Positions 36,975 through 50,148 of a stretch of 64,000 nt of DNA are shown here, in pieces. The notes beneath the pieces are model-generated. The model had not been told where the DNA came from, ran no database searches, and saw only the letters and a program-made list of their open reading frames with translations. The stretch covers positions 9,519,904-9,583,903 of the forward strand of contig OU342808.1 of assembly GCA_910591455.2 (NCBI GenBank), written 5' to 3'. Each line of letters starts with the position of its first letter. The stretch's first letter is position 1. Position numbers and translations under genes: made by a program. The DNA comes from Pholis gunnellus. Lineage: Eukaryota > Chordata > Actinopteri > Perciformes > Pholidae.

Positions 36975-39129
36975 ATATATAAATGTTAAATGCATTATAG
37001 GCTGCTGCATGTATTTCTTAAAAGAATAAAACTAGCTACAAGGAATTATTGACTGCAATTAAAAGGGTGCTTTAGTCTAGCCTGTCAAGGAGAGAAATGA
37101 TGGTTACATGAACTGTTAAACAGTGTGAACAGTCTTAATACAGCTCCTTTCCGGAGTGGATATTGTACGAGGGGGAACACTCAAGGGCTGAGTAGCGGGT
37201 AGCTCCAGACACAGCTGTGTTCTGGGGAACCGTGCATGTAGCCGTCTGAGTGGCCATTTAAGTCATCAGGTAAGTCTGAGGTATGAATACAAATGTGTTG
37301 GGGGAGGCAGCTTTGGAGAAACTAGCAAGAGTAAGCTAGATCTTGGAAGTATCCTCCCTGGATGCCCGAGTAGCGCATTGTTGTTGTTACTACCTCATGT
37401 CTCAATCGCGTGTAACATGAAATAAAAAGCACACAAGGCCATCGTCAGTTGTCACAGCTGTCAAGCTAGCACGTTAGCATTGGGAAGTTGTGTCTGCCCA
37501 GCCTTGTGGAAGACTCCGGTCACACGCAATGAGTGCAGTGGCAGAGTGCACATGGGTATGTGAGGAGGTAGGTAGAAAGGACGGTTGGCCTTCCAATCGT
37601 TTCATAAAGGCAGAACAAAATCATTTTAGGGGCGTATTACAGGCCTGTGACAGCCACAGTTAGCTAATTTCTGTCTCTTTTTTTGTCAGAGCATTTGATT
37701 TACTGTTTTTCTGTTAGGATGTAATTTGAATTTTGACAAATATCACAACAAAATAAGTTGCCTACGCTGGTTTTACCTCCACTTCTTTAAGCGCACACAG
37801 TGCTAACACAGCCCATATAGAAAGAGGAGAGAGGAAGATAGGTGCTGCTGAGGGAGGAAAATGAGATGCGACTGCCAGAAAGTCATCAAACAAACAGATG
37901 CCAGATGAGACTCAAGTGAGTGGGTTGGACTGGCATCTCTCACTATCGCGCCATAACGCTGGCACATTATCCTGCGAAGGCCTGGCATAATGTCTGCATT
38001 ACATTGCTTTGATGGAACAGGTGACAAATTATGGATGAGCAAATGACAAATGATGGAAAAACGTTGCCGTATGGAGAATTTTCCCACGCTTCCCATCCTT
38101 GTCTACAGGGGCAGATTTGTGAAAACATACTTCTTTCTTGGCTGGACTGAAGTCCCAATCATAATTCTGCTATTACATTAAGTTGGTGGGAACAAGCAGT
38201 TTGCATTAACAAAGATGGAAAAGACGGGCTTCATGGTGCCACACCATGTGATGTCCATGCTGTGACTTCAAACCAACTATAAAAACCCTTCCCACATTCG
38301 TTTCCTCTCTCTTTCTGTGATCAGTCTTTCCTGTCACTCTGCCCTCTGCTGTATGTCGTCTCACACAGCAGAACATCATAAGAAGAAGGAAAACTGACAA
38401 AGCTGTTTGGCAAATTGAAAAAGTTAAACTTTCCAGTTCTTTGAAATGTTTGAAAGGGAATGAAAAATGGTGCTTCAAAGGCAATTAGTCTTTAATTTAT
38501 ACCCGTAAAACAAATAATTCAAAAACATTCAAGCGCCTTAAATTATTAATTTAGAAATTTAGAAAAACAGGGACCCAGAGAAAGAAACTGAGATAGAGAT
38601 AAAATTAGATGAGCAAACCTTGCATACATCAATGTCTGAGACTATGAGTTGCTTCTCTTATTAGTTACACGACTCTACCGCATAATGAAGAAACATTTTG
38701 ATTTATTGGATTCGTTAATATTTGTCATTACTGAACATCATGTGTACCTATCGCTGAACGACCATCAGCTGCTATTGAATACTGTGTTTTTATGTGAGGA
38801 AGTCAAAATGGAGCTGTCATTTGTTTCGCTTTTGCGGAAATCTGGTTGAGTTAAAAGCTTTATTTGTTATTACAGAACTATGAACTTCAAAACTACTGAC
38901 TATAAATTAAAAGCTCGACTTGCAGCCTTAGTGGTACTCCAAAATGAACACGCAATCGTTTTAACTTTCAACTTCTCTCATACTGATTACTTTTTATATC
39001 GACTATCACTAAAAGGCATTTTGAATATCAAAACACTATACCGTGGCAAAAAGTAGAATTGGTGGTGAGACCTCAAGAAAAATGCTGATAATGTTTCTTA
39101 TTGCGTTCACATTTAAACTCGAACCTTAC

Positions 39130-39207
39130 CAGTTCCTTGTGGAGTCTGAGAATCAGTTCGTCTTTCTCTCTCAGCTGTTGCAGCAACGCCTCCTCTCTGC
39201 CGGGGTC
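39130..39207 (-). CDS. ccser1: CCSER1-like internal exon (coiled coil)
   Basis: Exon of 78 bp, 26 codons, phase 0-0. The acceptor is ggttgtgtttag and the donor CTG|gtaagg. The peptide starts DPGREEALLQQLREKDELIL and ends RLHKEL. It has Leu/Ile spacing typical of a short parallel coiled coil and dense Glu/Lys/Arg on the other faces. In human CCSER1 the same place carries LKEKDELISQLQEEL, so the EKDELI core is conserved. CCSER2 has a related but different helix (KKKDEKIQLLELQL). The helix runs on into the start of the next exon (ESAKAAQKMKD). A dimerisation role is inferred from the coiled-coil character and not shown by the sequence. The exon is multiple-of-three, so skipping it would remove most of the helix without breaking the frame. 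Confidence 0.9.
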
Positions 39208-39665
39208 CTAAACACAACCAACAAGACACCACATTACTTAGGACACTGCAGACAGCAATGATTTATCTCAGGGACCATATTCCCGCAAAAGCAATACATA
39301 GAGCCTAAGAGGATGACAACATACAAACGGTGTGTCTGTGTGTGTGTGTGTGTGTGTGCACGTGTGGATTTCTGACTGTCTCCATAAAAGTTTACGTGTG
39401 TTTTCAAGTGTTTTATGTGCATTCATGAGCGCGTTTGTTGCTGGTCTCGCTAGCGTGTGTATGTGTGTGTAATAAAGTTGTCATGCATGCAGCAGGCATT
39501 GTGATCCCCTCTTCTCTCTACGCGTCTGTGATAAACTTGGCGTGTCCTATGGCGGCACCCCCAGAGCACATGGCACTTGAAATATGACCTTGTGTGGTCA
39601 GGGGACATTGCTGTGGGGAAGATGGAGAGCAGCAACCGAGACAGAAGACAGGAGAGGGAGGAGAG

Positions 39666-39770
39666 TAATAATACTAATAAAAATAACTTTATTCATATGG
39701 CACCTTTCAAAACAACAGCTACAAAGTGCTTCACAGCAAAAAAAAGATGGTTATAAATAATTCTAAAAAT
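39666..39770 (+). mobile_element. Short interspersed repeat (TTTATTCATATGGCACCTTTCAAA type)
   Basis: The sequence AATAACTTTATTCATATGGCACCTTTCAAAACAACAGCTACAAAGTGCTTCACAG (written here only to indicate its start AATAACTTTATTCATATGG) belongs to a motif scattered widely in fish genomes, ACTTTATTTATATAGCACCTTTCA followed by AAAGTGCTTTACA. It is one short diverged copy, family class uncertain, flanked by small A-rich tracts. Confidence 0.45.
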
Positions 39771-40079
39771 GGCATTATGTCACATTAAAATGTGTTTGAT
39801 GTTCATGATGTATCATGTTTATGACTATATGTGTGCCGCAATTGTTACTTGAGTCTCATTTATCCGACTTAAGTTAACTAACTGAAGTTACTGAAGGGAA
39901 GACAGCTCAATTTAAAGTCTGCCAACCTGATTTCCTACAGCAGGGTTTTCTAAAGCTCAGTTATTTGACTGTCAAACAGCCAAGAGGGAGCTGCCAGAAG
40001 ATCTCAGGCTACACAATGACTCACAGGGAGGTCCAAAAATCGGGCTCCAGACCAAGCAGTTATGATTAAAATATTCTGA

Positions 40080-40330
40080 AACTGACAGGTAGCTAAGATG
40101 TGGACAGAGAGTGACGCAGTGAGAAGAACAGAGGGAATAAGAGGAAAGCAATAACAGAGCGAGAGAGAAGGAGCAGATGACAGACAGACGATCATTACCT
40201 CTTCAAGGACATAAAAGCAGGAGGAAAAAAAGAGGGGCAAGATAACAGGAGGAAAATGAGGCGGAGACGGGAGGAAAGGGGGGCAGTGATAGAGAGAAGG
40301 AGAGGACAGAGAGGGCCTGAGGCTGAGCAT
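40080..40330. repeat. Purine-rich tract
   Basis: About 250 bp dominated by AGAGAAGG/GAGGAAAA motifs on the plus strand; no gene seen. Confidence 0.7.
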
Positions 40331-41487
40331 GATGGTCTGAGACCGTGGGGAGCCATCTAGCTAAAGGACAGACATAGAGTCAGAGGGAGACCACGGGGAA
40401 CCATATAGCTGCAACAACATCCTTTAAATGACCTCTCTGCATGCAAACACAGCCTGCTAGCCTGATGCCCAAGTCTCATCAATAATCAGAAATGTACAAA
40501 TGTAACTTGTGTGTTAAATTGTGATCGTTATGATGTCCCTCAATGGATGAATGACTGTGTGAGAAAATAAAAAAAGGAGCTTGACAGAAAATACTTTTTT
40601 AACTCATTTTAATACCACATAACAAACCGCAATTTAGCCAGCAGCATGTCAAAATAAGTTGCAAGGATTAAATTGATTTAATTAAAAATAAATGGACCCC
40701 GAAAAGCAGAAGAAATGGAAAGATAGATTAACCAATTAGAAAGAATTAAATCATTTCAACGGTATATATGCAGGAATTATCTTTGTAAAAAAAAAAAACG
40801 ATGTAAAGATTTATACAAACATATTCCCTCTCAATCATCACTTATGCAGCCCTTAGAAGTCTGTGGCGGGGGCTCTATCTCTATCTTTTCCTCTTATTTC
40901 ACTTTCAGGGATGTTTCTGGGTGTCAGCAAAGGGCGTTTGGGCCAGTAAGCAGGGTGTGCCGCCAGTTGTCATTCCCACGTTGAATACCGCCACTGTGTG
41001 CTTTGATGTGCTTCAGTGTTTATCCCTGCTCTTTGTCTCTCTCCTCTGCTGTGTGCTGCTATCGGTGTGTCAGTTTGACTGAGCTGAGCCACACACACAC
41101 ACACAAGACACACAGAGCAGACAGGCCGCAGCAGCATGAAGCGTGTGCTTCGGCCGCATTCATTCAAATTCCGGCAACGCGGCACCTTTGTGTTTGCTGC
41201 AGGTCTGCAGGTTCCGCGGCCTCGTTAGACTTTCTCTCTGTCATAATCTATTATTACCCGTCATTTTAATTTCAATTTTTTTAAATTATAATAAGATATA
41301 GGCTAACGGCATGTTTTAAATGTATACACAACACTGGCTCTGTATATGGGAAACAAACAAAGTGGATCGGACCCATGCCACCGGTACCACTCTGTGACCC
41401 GTAGTGGTCACAGACGCGCTCCAAGGCCTCCAGTCCGTCAAAATGATGGACGAGCTTTCGATTTTTCATTCATTGTTACAAAGTCAA

Positions 41488-41516
41488 TGATATATATACT
41501 GTATATATATATATAT
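41488..41516. repeat. (AT)n repeat
   Basis: ATGATATATATACTGTATATATATATATAT, self-complementary around ACTGTA; a second AT-rich array is at 46611-46655. Confidence 0.88.
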
Positions 41517-41940
41517 TCGGTTAACAGGACTTCTGTGTTGCTGGGGACTGAAACTCCACACAAAAAAAAGACTGAACAGCCTCCCGCAGGCACAAACCAC
41601 TGTCACAACAATAAGACTTTTAGGTTATAGTGGTATCATGTCTCCCAACAGCCCAGATTCTAATACAAAACATTTTAGAACTAACATACATATTAAACTT
41701 TTGAATATTTTGTAAGGCCTTAAAATTCAATGCTTTGTAATACTTTTATGTTTCATGTAACTTAGAATTCCTTCGATGTTCAAAGGTGCAAAACAGATAA
41801 ACGTGCCCTTTGGAGACCTGCACTACCCTGTAAAACCCATCTTACTTTGGCACCTTTGCCAAGAATTAGGCGTCTGACTCACATTGTCTGTTTCAGAAAG
41901 TTAAAGAAACAGAACTAGCACCAGTGTATCTGATTGTGAT

Positions 41941-42026
41941 TGAGTGTGATTGTGTGTGTGTTTGTGCGTGCGTGTGTGCGTCTGTGTGTGTGTGTGTTTG
42001 AGTGTTTGTGTGCGTACGTGTGTTTG
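41941..42026. repeat. Degenerate GT-rich tract
   Basis: Mixed GTGTGTTTGTGCGTGCGTGT pattern, an interrupted GT microsatellite. Confidence 0.85.
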
Positions 42027-42500
42027 GGGACAAGTGTCTGAAAAAGTTTTGATGGGTTTTGTTTTCTGGCTCCCTCATTTTACTAATTGATGTTGAGGTC
42101 TGTGTGGGGGCTTTACACAGACAAAAGATAATGGTCAAGAAGGACAAAGCTAAAAGCTTCGCTAAGTGCTTCCATGGTGACAAAACCTAAAAAAAGAAAA
42201 CCTTTCCCTCTCGGAAATAGAAAAACAATTAACAACAACAAAACCCAGCGGCATTGAATCTGAATGGAGAGACAGGAGAGATATCGGTATTTATAGATAA
42301 GGATATGTTTTTATTCCTCCTGCCAGAGCACAGCACCAAAATTACTAACATGAGATTTGGATGGGACTGAAAAAACCACTAACATGCTGTGACAATAACT
42401 ACATCAGTCAGCCTCCTAAATTAATCTCACCCGAATAGGACTGAAAGCTGTTCTAAATGAGCTGTCTGGCTACAACTGCACAGTGTGTATGTACCTGTGC

Positions 42501-42502
<2 letters not shown>

Positions 42503-42536
<34 letters not shown>
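42503..42536. repeat. (TG)n microsatellite
   Basis: 34 bp of TG; a separate 21-bp GA run lies at 42711-42731. Confidence 0.93.
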
Positions 42537-42539
<3 letters not shown>

Positions 42540-45500
42540 ATGACACTGCATGTATATCTGTAGTTGTGCCTCAAAGGTTCAGAACAGGCTTATGAATAAA
42601 TCTATGTCGCATGGTTTGTTTACAGGTCAGACGAGACCGTAAGAGTATAAACAGAAAGAAAGAGACGGAGATGGGTATAACCTGTGAGAGGAACACAGAA
42701 GGATCAAAAAGAGAGAGAGAGAGAGAGAGAGATAATGTACCTCAACTAGGCCACGTAGATTTAAATGCCAATGGACTGGACATGCTCATATGACCTCAAT
42801 GTGATGACATACAATTAAAAAGAAAAGTGCAATGGCCTTTATTTTGTTGTCACTCAAAGACCCATTGCTGAGCAAACCTACCATGTCCTATCCTACAAAA
42901 TTCATTGAAGAAAGAAAGACATTAACAACCATAAAACAAAAATGAGAAACTTTAATCTGCTTGCTAAAAGAAGCAACACAATGTGCATTTAGTCACCCAT
43001 CAGGTGGCATTCCAACCAATTGTTCAAGGCTGAATTGAATGGAAAAGGCTGTGGAAGAAAAGCGGGGCATGCGAATTTATTTCTAATGTGATTGGAATAG
43101 CCTCAGTGGGGATAAATCTGATCAAAATCGCTGGAGTGCATCCACTTTATGTGATTTTGTGTAAAGGGTTGAGGCCACTCTATGCTTGCAATCAGCAGCA
43201 AGTTGAAGAGGGTATGGAGATGAATTACATTCCCGTTGTTAGCAGAAATTATTGAATTTGTTAACTTTTTTTTTGAGAAAGACACATTTGAGAAAATGTG
43301 TTGTTTATTATAAAACTCCTCTTTATCCAGTTTGTTTTACAAATTGCCTATTTCTTGAAATTGGGTAAAGAGGTGTGAGAAATAACAGCATGATCAAATG
43401 CATTCTCCTTGTTCTCTTTATACCGATTTACCAAACACCTATCCATAACTTTCCACTTCATAACTCCAAAGTGTCCCCTTAAGTTTTAAATGTAGCCTGA
43501 CTAACAGACAAGAATTCTTAGACCACAAACCTAAAAGAAAACCCATTCAACTAGTGCTACAGAGTCCAAGAAGTGTAGGTATACATAAATATACACGTTT
43601 GTTGAACATATTTTGAGTATGTAATATGTTCTGTTGGAAAATGCCAGCATACTAAATACTGAATTTACTAAAAATTACTAAACACTAACCTGTGCACACT
43701 GACCCTGCATTAGGTAGCCTTCCTCTGGTGTGAAATACACGTCTATATTTATCTTTCTTTATTTCTCTCTACTTGATGTCGGTGCTCATATCGTGCCTGC
43801 CTGACGGCCTATAATTATGACTTTAGTAACATACTATTCATGCACGCTGACAGAAGAGAGCATGAGAAGCAGCTGAAGTGTAAAAAAAGAGAGGAGGTGA
43901 TAAAATAATGTGTCATTTGCACATAGAGATACAGTTCCATGCCTTCAAGAATGCACAATTAAAAACTGTGACCTTTGTCAGCTGTCTTTATCAATTTACT
44001 CTGCTGTCAGTAGACTAGGAGAGGGCCGAACTACCGATGCTTCGCGATGGATGCACTGGAACTGTTAGGACTGCGTAAATGGAAGAATTAAGAGGGAACG
44101 AGTGTTCAGTGATCAACTCATCCACAAGCACTTCGATTTCGGTCACATACTGTAGATGGTGCTTACAGTAAACTGTGATGCTTTAACTCTCCATCATAAA
44201 CCGAGAGGCGTGTTGTGTCTGGTGAACAGCAGCAGCCATGTGGCGCTACAGGTTCTCTATCTGTCCCAAACACCTCAAAAAAGGCAGAACAGCTGACACC
44301 TCACACGGACACAGTTTGGCAACCTGTCAAAGCAGTTATGTAAGTTCAAGCTGTTTGAGTTAGAAGAGAGATGTCACCTGCCAAAATATAGCGATAGTCA
44401 CTGAGCTGGAATTATCACTGAGACATATTAAATATAGCATAAATGTTATAAATAAATATCCTAATTGAAAGCAGTGACATACTCATTTTCTACTGTATTA
44501 CAGACAGGAACCCACAGACGCATCAATGATTATAAAATATGAAATTTTAGAGGACCAGAAGCACAAAGACAGGCTTTAGCTATGGCTTAGATCTAACAAA
44601 GAGTCACACTTCAGATATAATTCTTGAATGTTTTTACTGGGATTAATTGTCTATTTGTTCTGATTGAATTAACACTCTGTTGAAACTGAAAAGCACAGCC
44701 TTTTAAGCTGCTCCGCTCAACATAAGCCATTTAAACTGTCGTAAGGACGTTTTTGCAGTCTTATAAATCTCTTTCTGTCGTCATCGCCTCTCCATAAGTC
44801 TGTTTTACCTCTTATCAGCAGGTTTCATGGATTGTTACTTCAGAAACACAGCGTCTTTAGTGTCGAGATAGCCTGGGGTAAGGCAGTTAACCTGAAATAT
44901 TTTGCTCTTCCTTTTTAAGCAACTGTCGCAAAGTAGCAGCAGATCAGTCTAACTCGTCTTTGTGTGAAAGTGGCCATAGTAATTATGACAGGAGCAAAGG
45001 CAGACGTCAGGTGACATAGAATAAAAAGCAACAAAATACATGTAAGAAAGGAGGGCAGGGTGACTGCACGGGTCAAACACAGGACTTTCACTCAGGAGAC
45101 TGCTGTTCGTGTCCTGTGAGAAAATCAAAGTTGATTTATTTAAATTTTCTTACGGAAGCTAACTTACATAATGTACTTAACTAAGTTAACTTAAGACATA
45201 CGGAACTTATTTAACTTGTGTCACAAAACACAAGTTATGCCGCCAAACGTACTTATTTCAAACACAACCAAACCAAACCTAACCGAGCCTTTTGTCGTAT
45301 TTTTGTTTCAGTTTCTATTAACCACAAATTTAAATCTGTGACCGTTCCACAGCATGCACCTGTTGCTGTCACTCTCCAACAGTCATACGTGCCGTTTTGG
45401 CAAATTACCTATTTTGTCGTTCAGGTTGTGTAGCATAATTAACAACTTGAAATTTCACTATTAATATGGAGGATCATAAATTGAACAGAAAATATAAAAT

Positions 45501-45780
45501 TCAGGACAGTAAATCCAGAGGACTGTATTTTTTCCTGATCACCTCTCACTCTCTTTCACACATTAATACCCTTCAGTTTGTGGCAGTGTGTGTGAGATAC
45601 TCGCCACCCTCACTGTTAGTATGAAAGCCATACGGCATCATATTTAGTTTATAAATGCGTGTGAGGATGTGTGTGCAGTGTGCAGTGTGTGTGCTCATGA
45701 AACTTGCATCTTCACAGGTTTCCCTGCACGCATGTATATTTTTAACCCTCTCGTATCGTGGCCTTGGTGTGGGGAATGGT

Positions 45781-45840
45781 GCATAATTATAAATTTGAAT
45801 TCATTATAATTATACATTATTAATTTCTAATTATGCAGCA
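45781..45840. promoter_or_regulatory. Cluster of TAATTA-type homeodomain motifs (candidate)
   Basis: Within 60 bp there are repeated ATAATTATA, ATTAAT and TAATTATGC cores, with GCATAATTA and TAATTATGC as inverted outer copies. These match the core of many homeodomain binding sites, but AT-rich DNA yields such cores by chance. Confidence 0.3.
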
Positions 45841-46189
45841 TGTGACACAATGATAAATGTTTGACTAAAAAAAGAAGTTCCTCATGTCTGCTGACACAAA
45901 GGTGAATGTACACAAATGTCAATTCATTAAGGAGGGACGAACGGTTTTTAGAACACACTCTGCTCTGAATACACGCCTTACAACACTAGTGTGAGATTTT
46001 GACTTCAGTCTTCTAAAATACAGTGCTACACTTTAACTGGGACAAAATCTGGTAAAAATCATGTCATATGCATCGGGTCTAAATTAAACTGGGGCGCACT
46101 GTGACACTGCAGCCTCTCAGGTGGCTACCGTAGATTATTTTTACACCCGCAGAGTCGCTTTCTGGAGTGCCAGGACAAATTCTCCTCTT

Positions 46190-46330
46190 CTCGCCCCTCC
46201 CTCCCTCCAACCCTCTTTTTTCTTCTCTCCCCCCGTCCCTCTATCTCTACCACCCTCCCACTCAGACTCTTCCCTCGTTTCTCCTCTCTCACCTCCATCT
46301 CTTGCACTCCCCGTATTCATTTTCTCCTAT
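46190..46330. repeat. Pyrimidine-rich tract
   Basis: About 140 bp almost entirely C and T on the plus strand, within an intron of the minus-strand gene. Confidence 0.75.
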
Positions 46331-46610
46331 TTTACAGAGTTATCTAACTTAATGTCTTCGAACTCAATGCATCCCTTTGTATGCACCTCAGCTTTTCCCC
46401 CAAAGCCGTTCTCCCTCATCCCCTCGCTCCTCAATCTATCTTATAGTCAAGTAGAACAATGTCCTATTCTCAGCATTGCAACCATTTCCTTAAATTCTCC
46501 TCATGCAATATGCCCTCTCCAAGGTTTTGTTGTTTCTTTTCTATGCCTCCAGCTCTGTTACAGCGTTAGCCTTTGCCTGCCACCGTCTTACTTATTCTCT
46601 TCTATACATC

Positions 46611-46655
46611 TATATATCTATATATATATATATATTGTATCTACATATATATATA
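46611..46655. repeat. (AT)n/(CTAT) repeat
   Basis: Alternating TATATATATCTATATATATA pattern with CTACAT interruptions. Confidence 0.85.
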
Positions 46656-47671
46656 CGTACACACACACACACGCTCTCTCTACCCGTTTTTATACCCTGC
46701 CTAACCTCAATTCTTCCAGCTCTTGCTGTTTTCTCAATGCTTCTTATATAAATCTCAAGTGAACTCCAAGTTAGGTAAGAAGAAGCTCAAGGTATTTAAG
46801 ATGAATGCTCCATTGTTAATGGAAATCACTGTTTATGACAAGAATTTTGGCAAGTTTTTCTTGGATGCCAGCTGGTGCTTTTTCTTCAATAAAAGTTTGG
46901 CAAACAAACATGTTAATCATCTGGTGCATAACTTTCTTAATAATTAACAATGAAGTGAAGAAAGTTTAAAAAAGAAAAGAAAATCTAAATCTTCACATTG
47001 TCCTTCACCCCAACCAAGTTTCAATATCAGCTGAAAGTTTCAGATGAAGCTAACTGAACCTTAGAATATCTTTATGACAGACACTATATTCTATGTGTTC
47101 CGAACATTAATAATGCATCTTCATGCCCCTTTCAAACCAGTTTGTATGACTGCAATACCTTCAACACAAAGCCTGTCAACCTTCAACACCTACAGTAGAT
47201 TTGTGATGGATCTGTACACAGCGACTCTAAGCCTTATCCACAGACAGAGCGATATAAACCTACAGTTCATGCTATTGATTTCTGATTGCAAGTCTTCATA
47301 TTTGTGGTTTGGACTGTTTAATCAGACATTTGCCCTATTTCTTCCCAACCTCTCCCGAATAAACTATTCCAGTTGTCCACCTTCCCTGTCTGTCTTTCTG
47401 TCCATTCGTCCATTCCTTCATGAGGGAGTTTGAACCAAAGCTGCTGTCTTCATGCTGTGTCCCACCCTACATTTTTAATTTTCCCTTATCATCCAGCTGC
47501 CACTGATACTCCATGTAGGTCAATAAAGAGGGCATGCATTCACACAAACATCCACCATCTCTCTCTCTCACACACGCACGCACGCGAACACAAATAAATG
47601 CGTACAGACTAGAAACAAAAAATACTCTATGTAGACCTATCTATAAACACACACTTACACAGATATAAGTG

Positions 47672-47695
47672 CACACACACACACACACACACACA
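47672..47695. repeat. (CA)12 microsatellite
   Basis: 24 bp of CA about 280 bp before the long CA array at 47975. Confidence 0.92.
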
Positions 47696-47973
47696 GCACA
47701 GCTATGCATAATATTGTTGGCACTGTGTCAGGTACTGAGGCCTTAGTTTGTGGTTGTGTGTTGCTCCACTACATTATAAGGGGCTTTTACTGTACCCCTC
47801 CATGTATGTGAAGGACGGGGGGGGATTTAAGAAAGCAACACGGAGCTGAAAAGTGTCGTCTCGACTGCTCGTCTCTCCTTTAACGGTTTAACGAGAACTC
47901 TGCTGCCACCCAACTAAATCCCAGAGAAAAGCTTGACAAAAGTCCTCCCTTGGTAAACCTAAACCTTGCGCGT

Positions 47974-48136
<163 letters not shown>

Positions 48137-49406
48137 CACGCACACTCCCAGTCCCTGCATTAATAAATCTTATCTGGGTGCACAGCTCTGATGGACTAGG
48201 TTGACAGAGGGTGTCTGGGGCCTGTCAAGGCAAGCAAAGCACTTTACCCCTCTCTCGTTCAATTTATCCCCAACTCTCTTTTTGCTACCCTCTTCTTTAA
48301 ATTTCCCTCTCCTTCTCCCTTCCTGCCTTGCTCCTCTTCCTTCCTATTTGATCGTTATGAGTTAATTGTCCTGAAACCTGAGGGAAACACATGAAACAAA
48401 GGAGGATACAGTTTTATCTTTTCCTTTTTAAACCACAGATAGGGTGCTGTATTATTTTAGTTGAACTAGCTGGTTCCATGTATTAAATTGTTGTGTGAGT
48501 AAATGTTGCCCAGTTTATAAGTTTGACTTGTAGCGACCTGTAAAAACACAACAACAGAGCTCCACAAAAATACACTGTGTGTATGCGTTGATGGCATAAA
48601 CGGTATTTTGCTGTAAAATGTTAAGCTGGGCCAATTTTATTCGACACTTTAATCTCTGCAGACACCTCTGCACAATCACAACCTGCTACGTTTATAATCG
48701 CTGTGTACGGATCAATCGGCCTGAGCACAATGTGGCTGCTCACACTGATCCCCAGCACAGGACTCCAGGTCACCTTTGTCCATTGACAGTTACATTTAAG
48801 TTTATACAAACAAGACAACCGAGTTGCCGACAATGGAAGACAAAAAGGGAGAAAGGCTGCGGGTGTTTGTGCATTTCTATTACGAAAAATATGAAGACAA
48901 TATGGTGTCTCTTCTGTAGCAAAATTCAGTTTTTATTAGTTAGTAGTTATTTATTGAGCAGTGTCAAGGCTAGAGTTTTAGTCAATATGTACCATACTGA
49001 CCAAAGTTTCTGACCTGCCAGAAATCCATCTAAACCACAGAGAGCCAGATCATTGATCATTAATGCAATATATTAAACTACAACCAATCTGGAGGAAGTT
49101 TGGCCCAGTTCTAAAAATGTGTCAGGGCAGCCAATTTGGGGCAATAATTGAGTGTAATCCATACAATGCCTGCTAGCTTTAATAGTTGATTTTAGCATTG
49201 TCTTCCTTGGGAGACACCAAGGTTAAGTGTGGGTGTTGCTTACACTCAAACTAGCTAACAGATGTCAATAATTATTAGTCAAAAGTTTGCTAAAGCCACT
49301 CACTGAACACTCAGCAAACCTCTCTCCTTTTCTCTTAAACACAAACATACACATTCAGTATTATTCATACGCATAAAGCAAATTAAAATGCTCTGCTTTA
49401 GGTTAC

Positions 49407-49484
49407 CTTAAATGGAAGGGATTTTTCACTGCAGGGGCTGATGGGTAGAGACTGGAGGCTGCTGGCAGGACTCGTCTCTGTGCT
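49407..49484 (-). CDS. ccser1: CCSER1-like internal exon (Ser/Pro linker)
   Basis: Exon of 78 bp, 26 codons, phase 0 at both ends. The acceptor is ttctgtcttttgcag and the donor AAG|gtaacc. It encodes STETSPASSLQSLPISPCSE followed by KSLPFK. Joined to the exon at 54422-54596 it gives LQE|STETSPASS, which parallels LQESADMSPASS and SLPVSP in human CCSER1 as I recall it. The segment is a low-complexity Ser/Pro linker with two SP dipeptides (TSPA and ISPC) that could be proline-directed phosphorylation sites; that is inference. It lies between the conserved QDCTAVKT helix and the coiled coil encoded by the next exon. Its intron partners are about 4.9 kb upstream and 10.2 kb downstream. The lack of any frame break across the join and the family match make this a strong call despite the small size. 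Confidence 0.87.
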
Positions 49485-50050
49485 CTGCAAAAGACAGAAA
49501 TATGAAAAAAACATCAAGATGAGGTGTGTGATTTACATCGGAAGTGCTGCTTGTGGTGTGCACAGAATGATTTTTACAAGTTCAGTCTCGGTTAATAATC
49601 GTCTGTAACAAAATCGAGGCATCTGCAAGTATTTTCGCTTTTAATTCTTTCTATTTTAATGTATTGTTAAATAATATTGGCAAAAACATCACACATAGAA
49701 GCCTGGCTACCAATTCAATAAGAAAATAAAGAGGGGGATATAATAGACTAATTCCATCCAGATAGGTGCTTTTTATTATATCCTAAAAGTTAGTGTAGTA
49801 GTAATCATTTTCTACAGAATATCTGCAGGACATCATTACATCTAGTCTGTTAATCTAGGGTTGAAGCACCTTTGGTTCATAAAAATGTAGGACAACTGCC
49901 TGGATAAATACAACTTCATGTTGAAACTTTTCACCTGGTTTCTTATATTATGTCTGTGTTTTCTAACACCAGCTGCGATCAGACACATTTTGTCTCTGCT
50001 CCTTAACACAGGTGGGCAGAGAGCAAGGGCAGCTAGAGGGGGCTCCAAAA

Positions 50051-50148
50051 CACACACACACACACACACACACCATTCAGTGCATACATTCATGTGACAA
50101 AAGTGTGCACACGCAGACATGTGCACACACACACACACACACACACAC
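50051..50148. repeat. Paired (CA)n microsatellites
   Basis: Two CA runs, 50051-50073 and 50124-50148, separated by 50 bp. Confidence 0.92.

Larger units (their letters stand above)
34617..39129 (-). other. Intron between ccser1-like exons (4.5 kb)
   Basis: Bounded by donor gtaagg and acceptor tacgcag. It includes the two diverged copies of a roughly 190-bp block (34890-35075 and 35540-35730), a CA repeat at 35981-36004, and a perfect 11-bp-arm hairpin at 36948-36974. About 37.1-37.7 kb is mixed unique-looking sequence in which I see no gene. Confidence 0.75.

Noticed and set aside
46121..46762. 213-codon plus-strand open frame
   Set aside because: It lies over a pyrimidine-rich tract and AT/CA repeats; the translation is Ser/Pro/Leu-rich, then Tyr-Ile repeats, with no domain and no splice structure.
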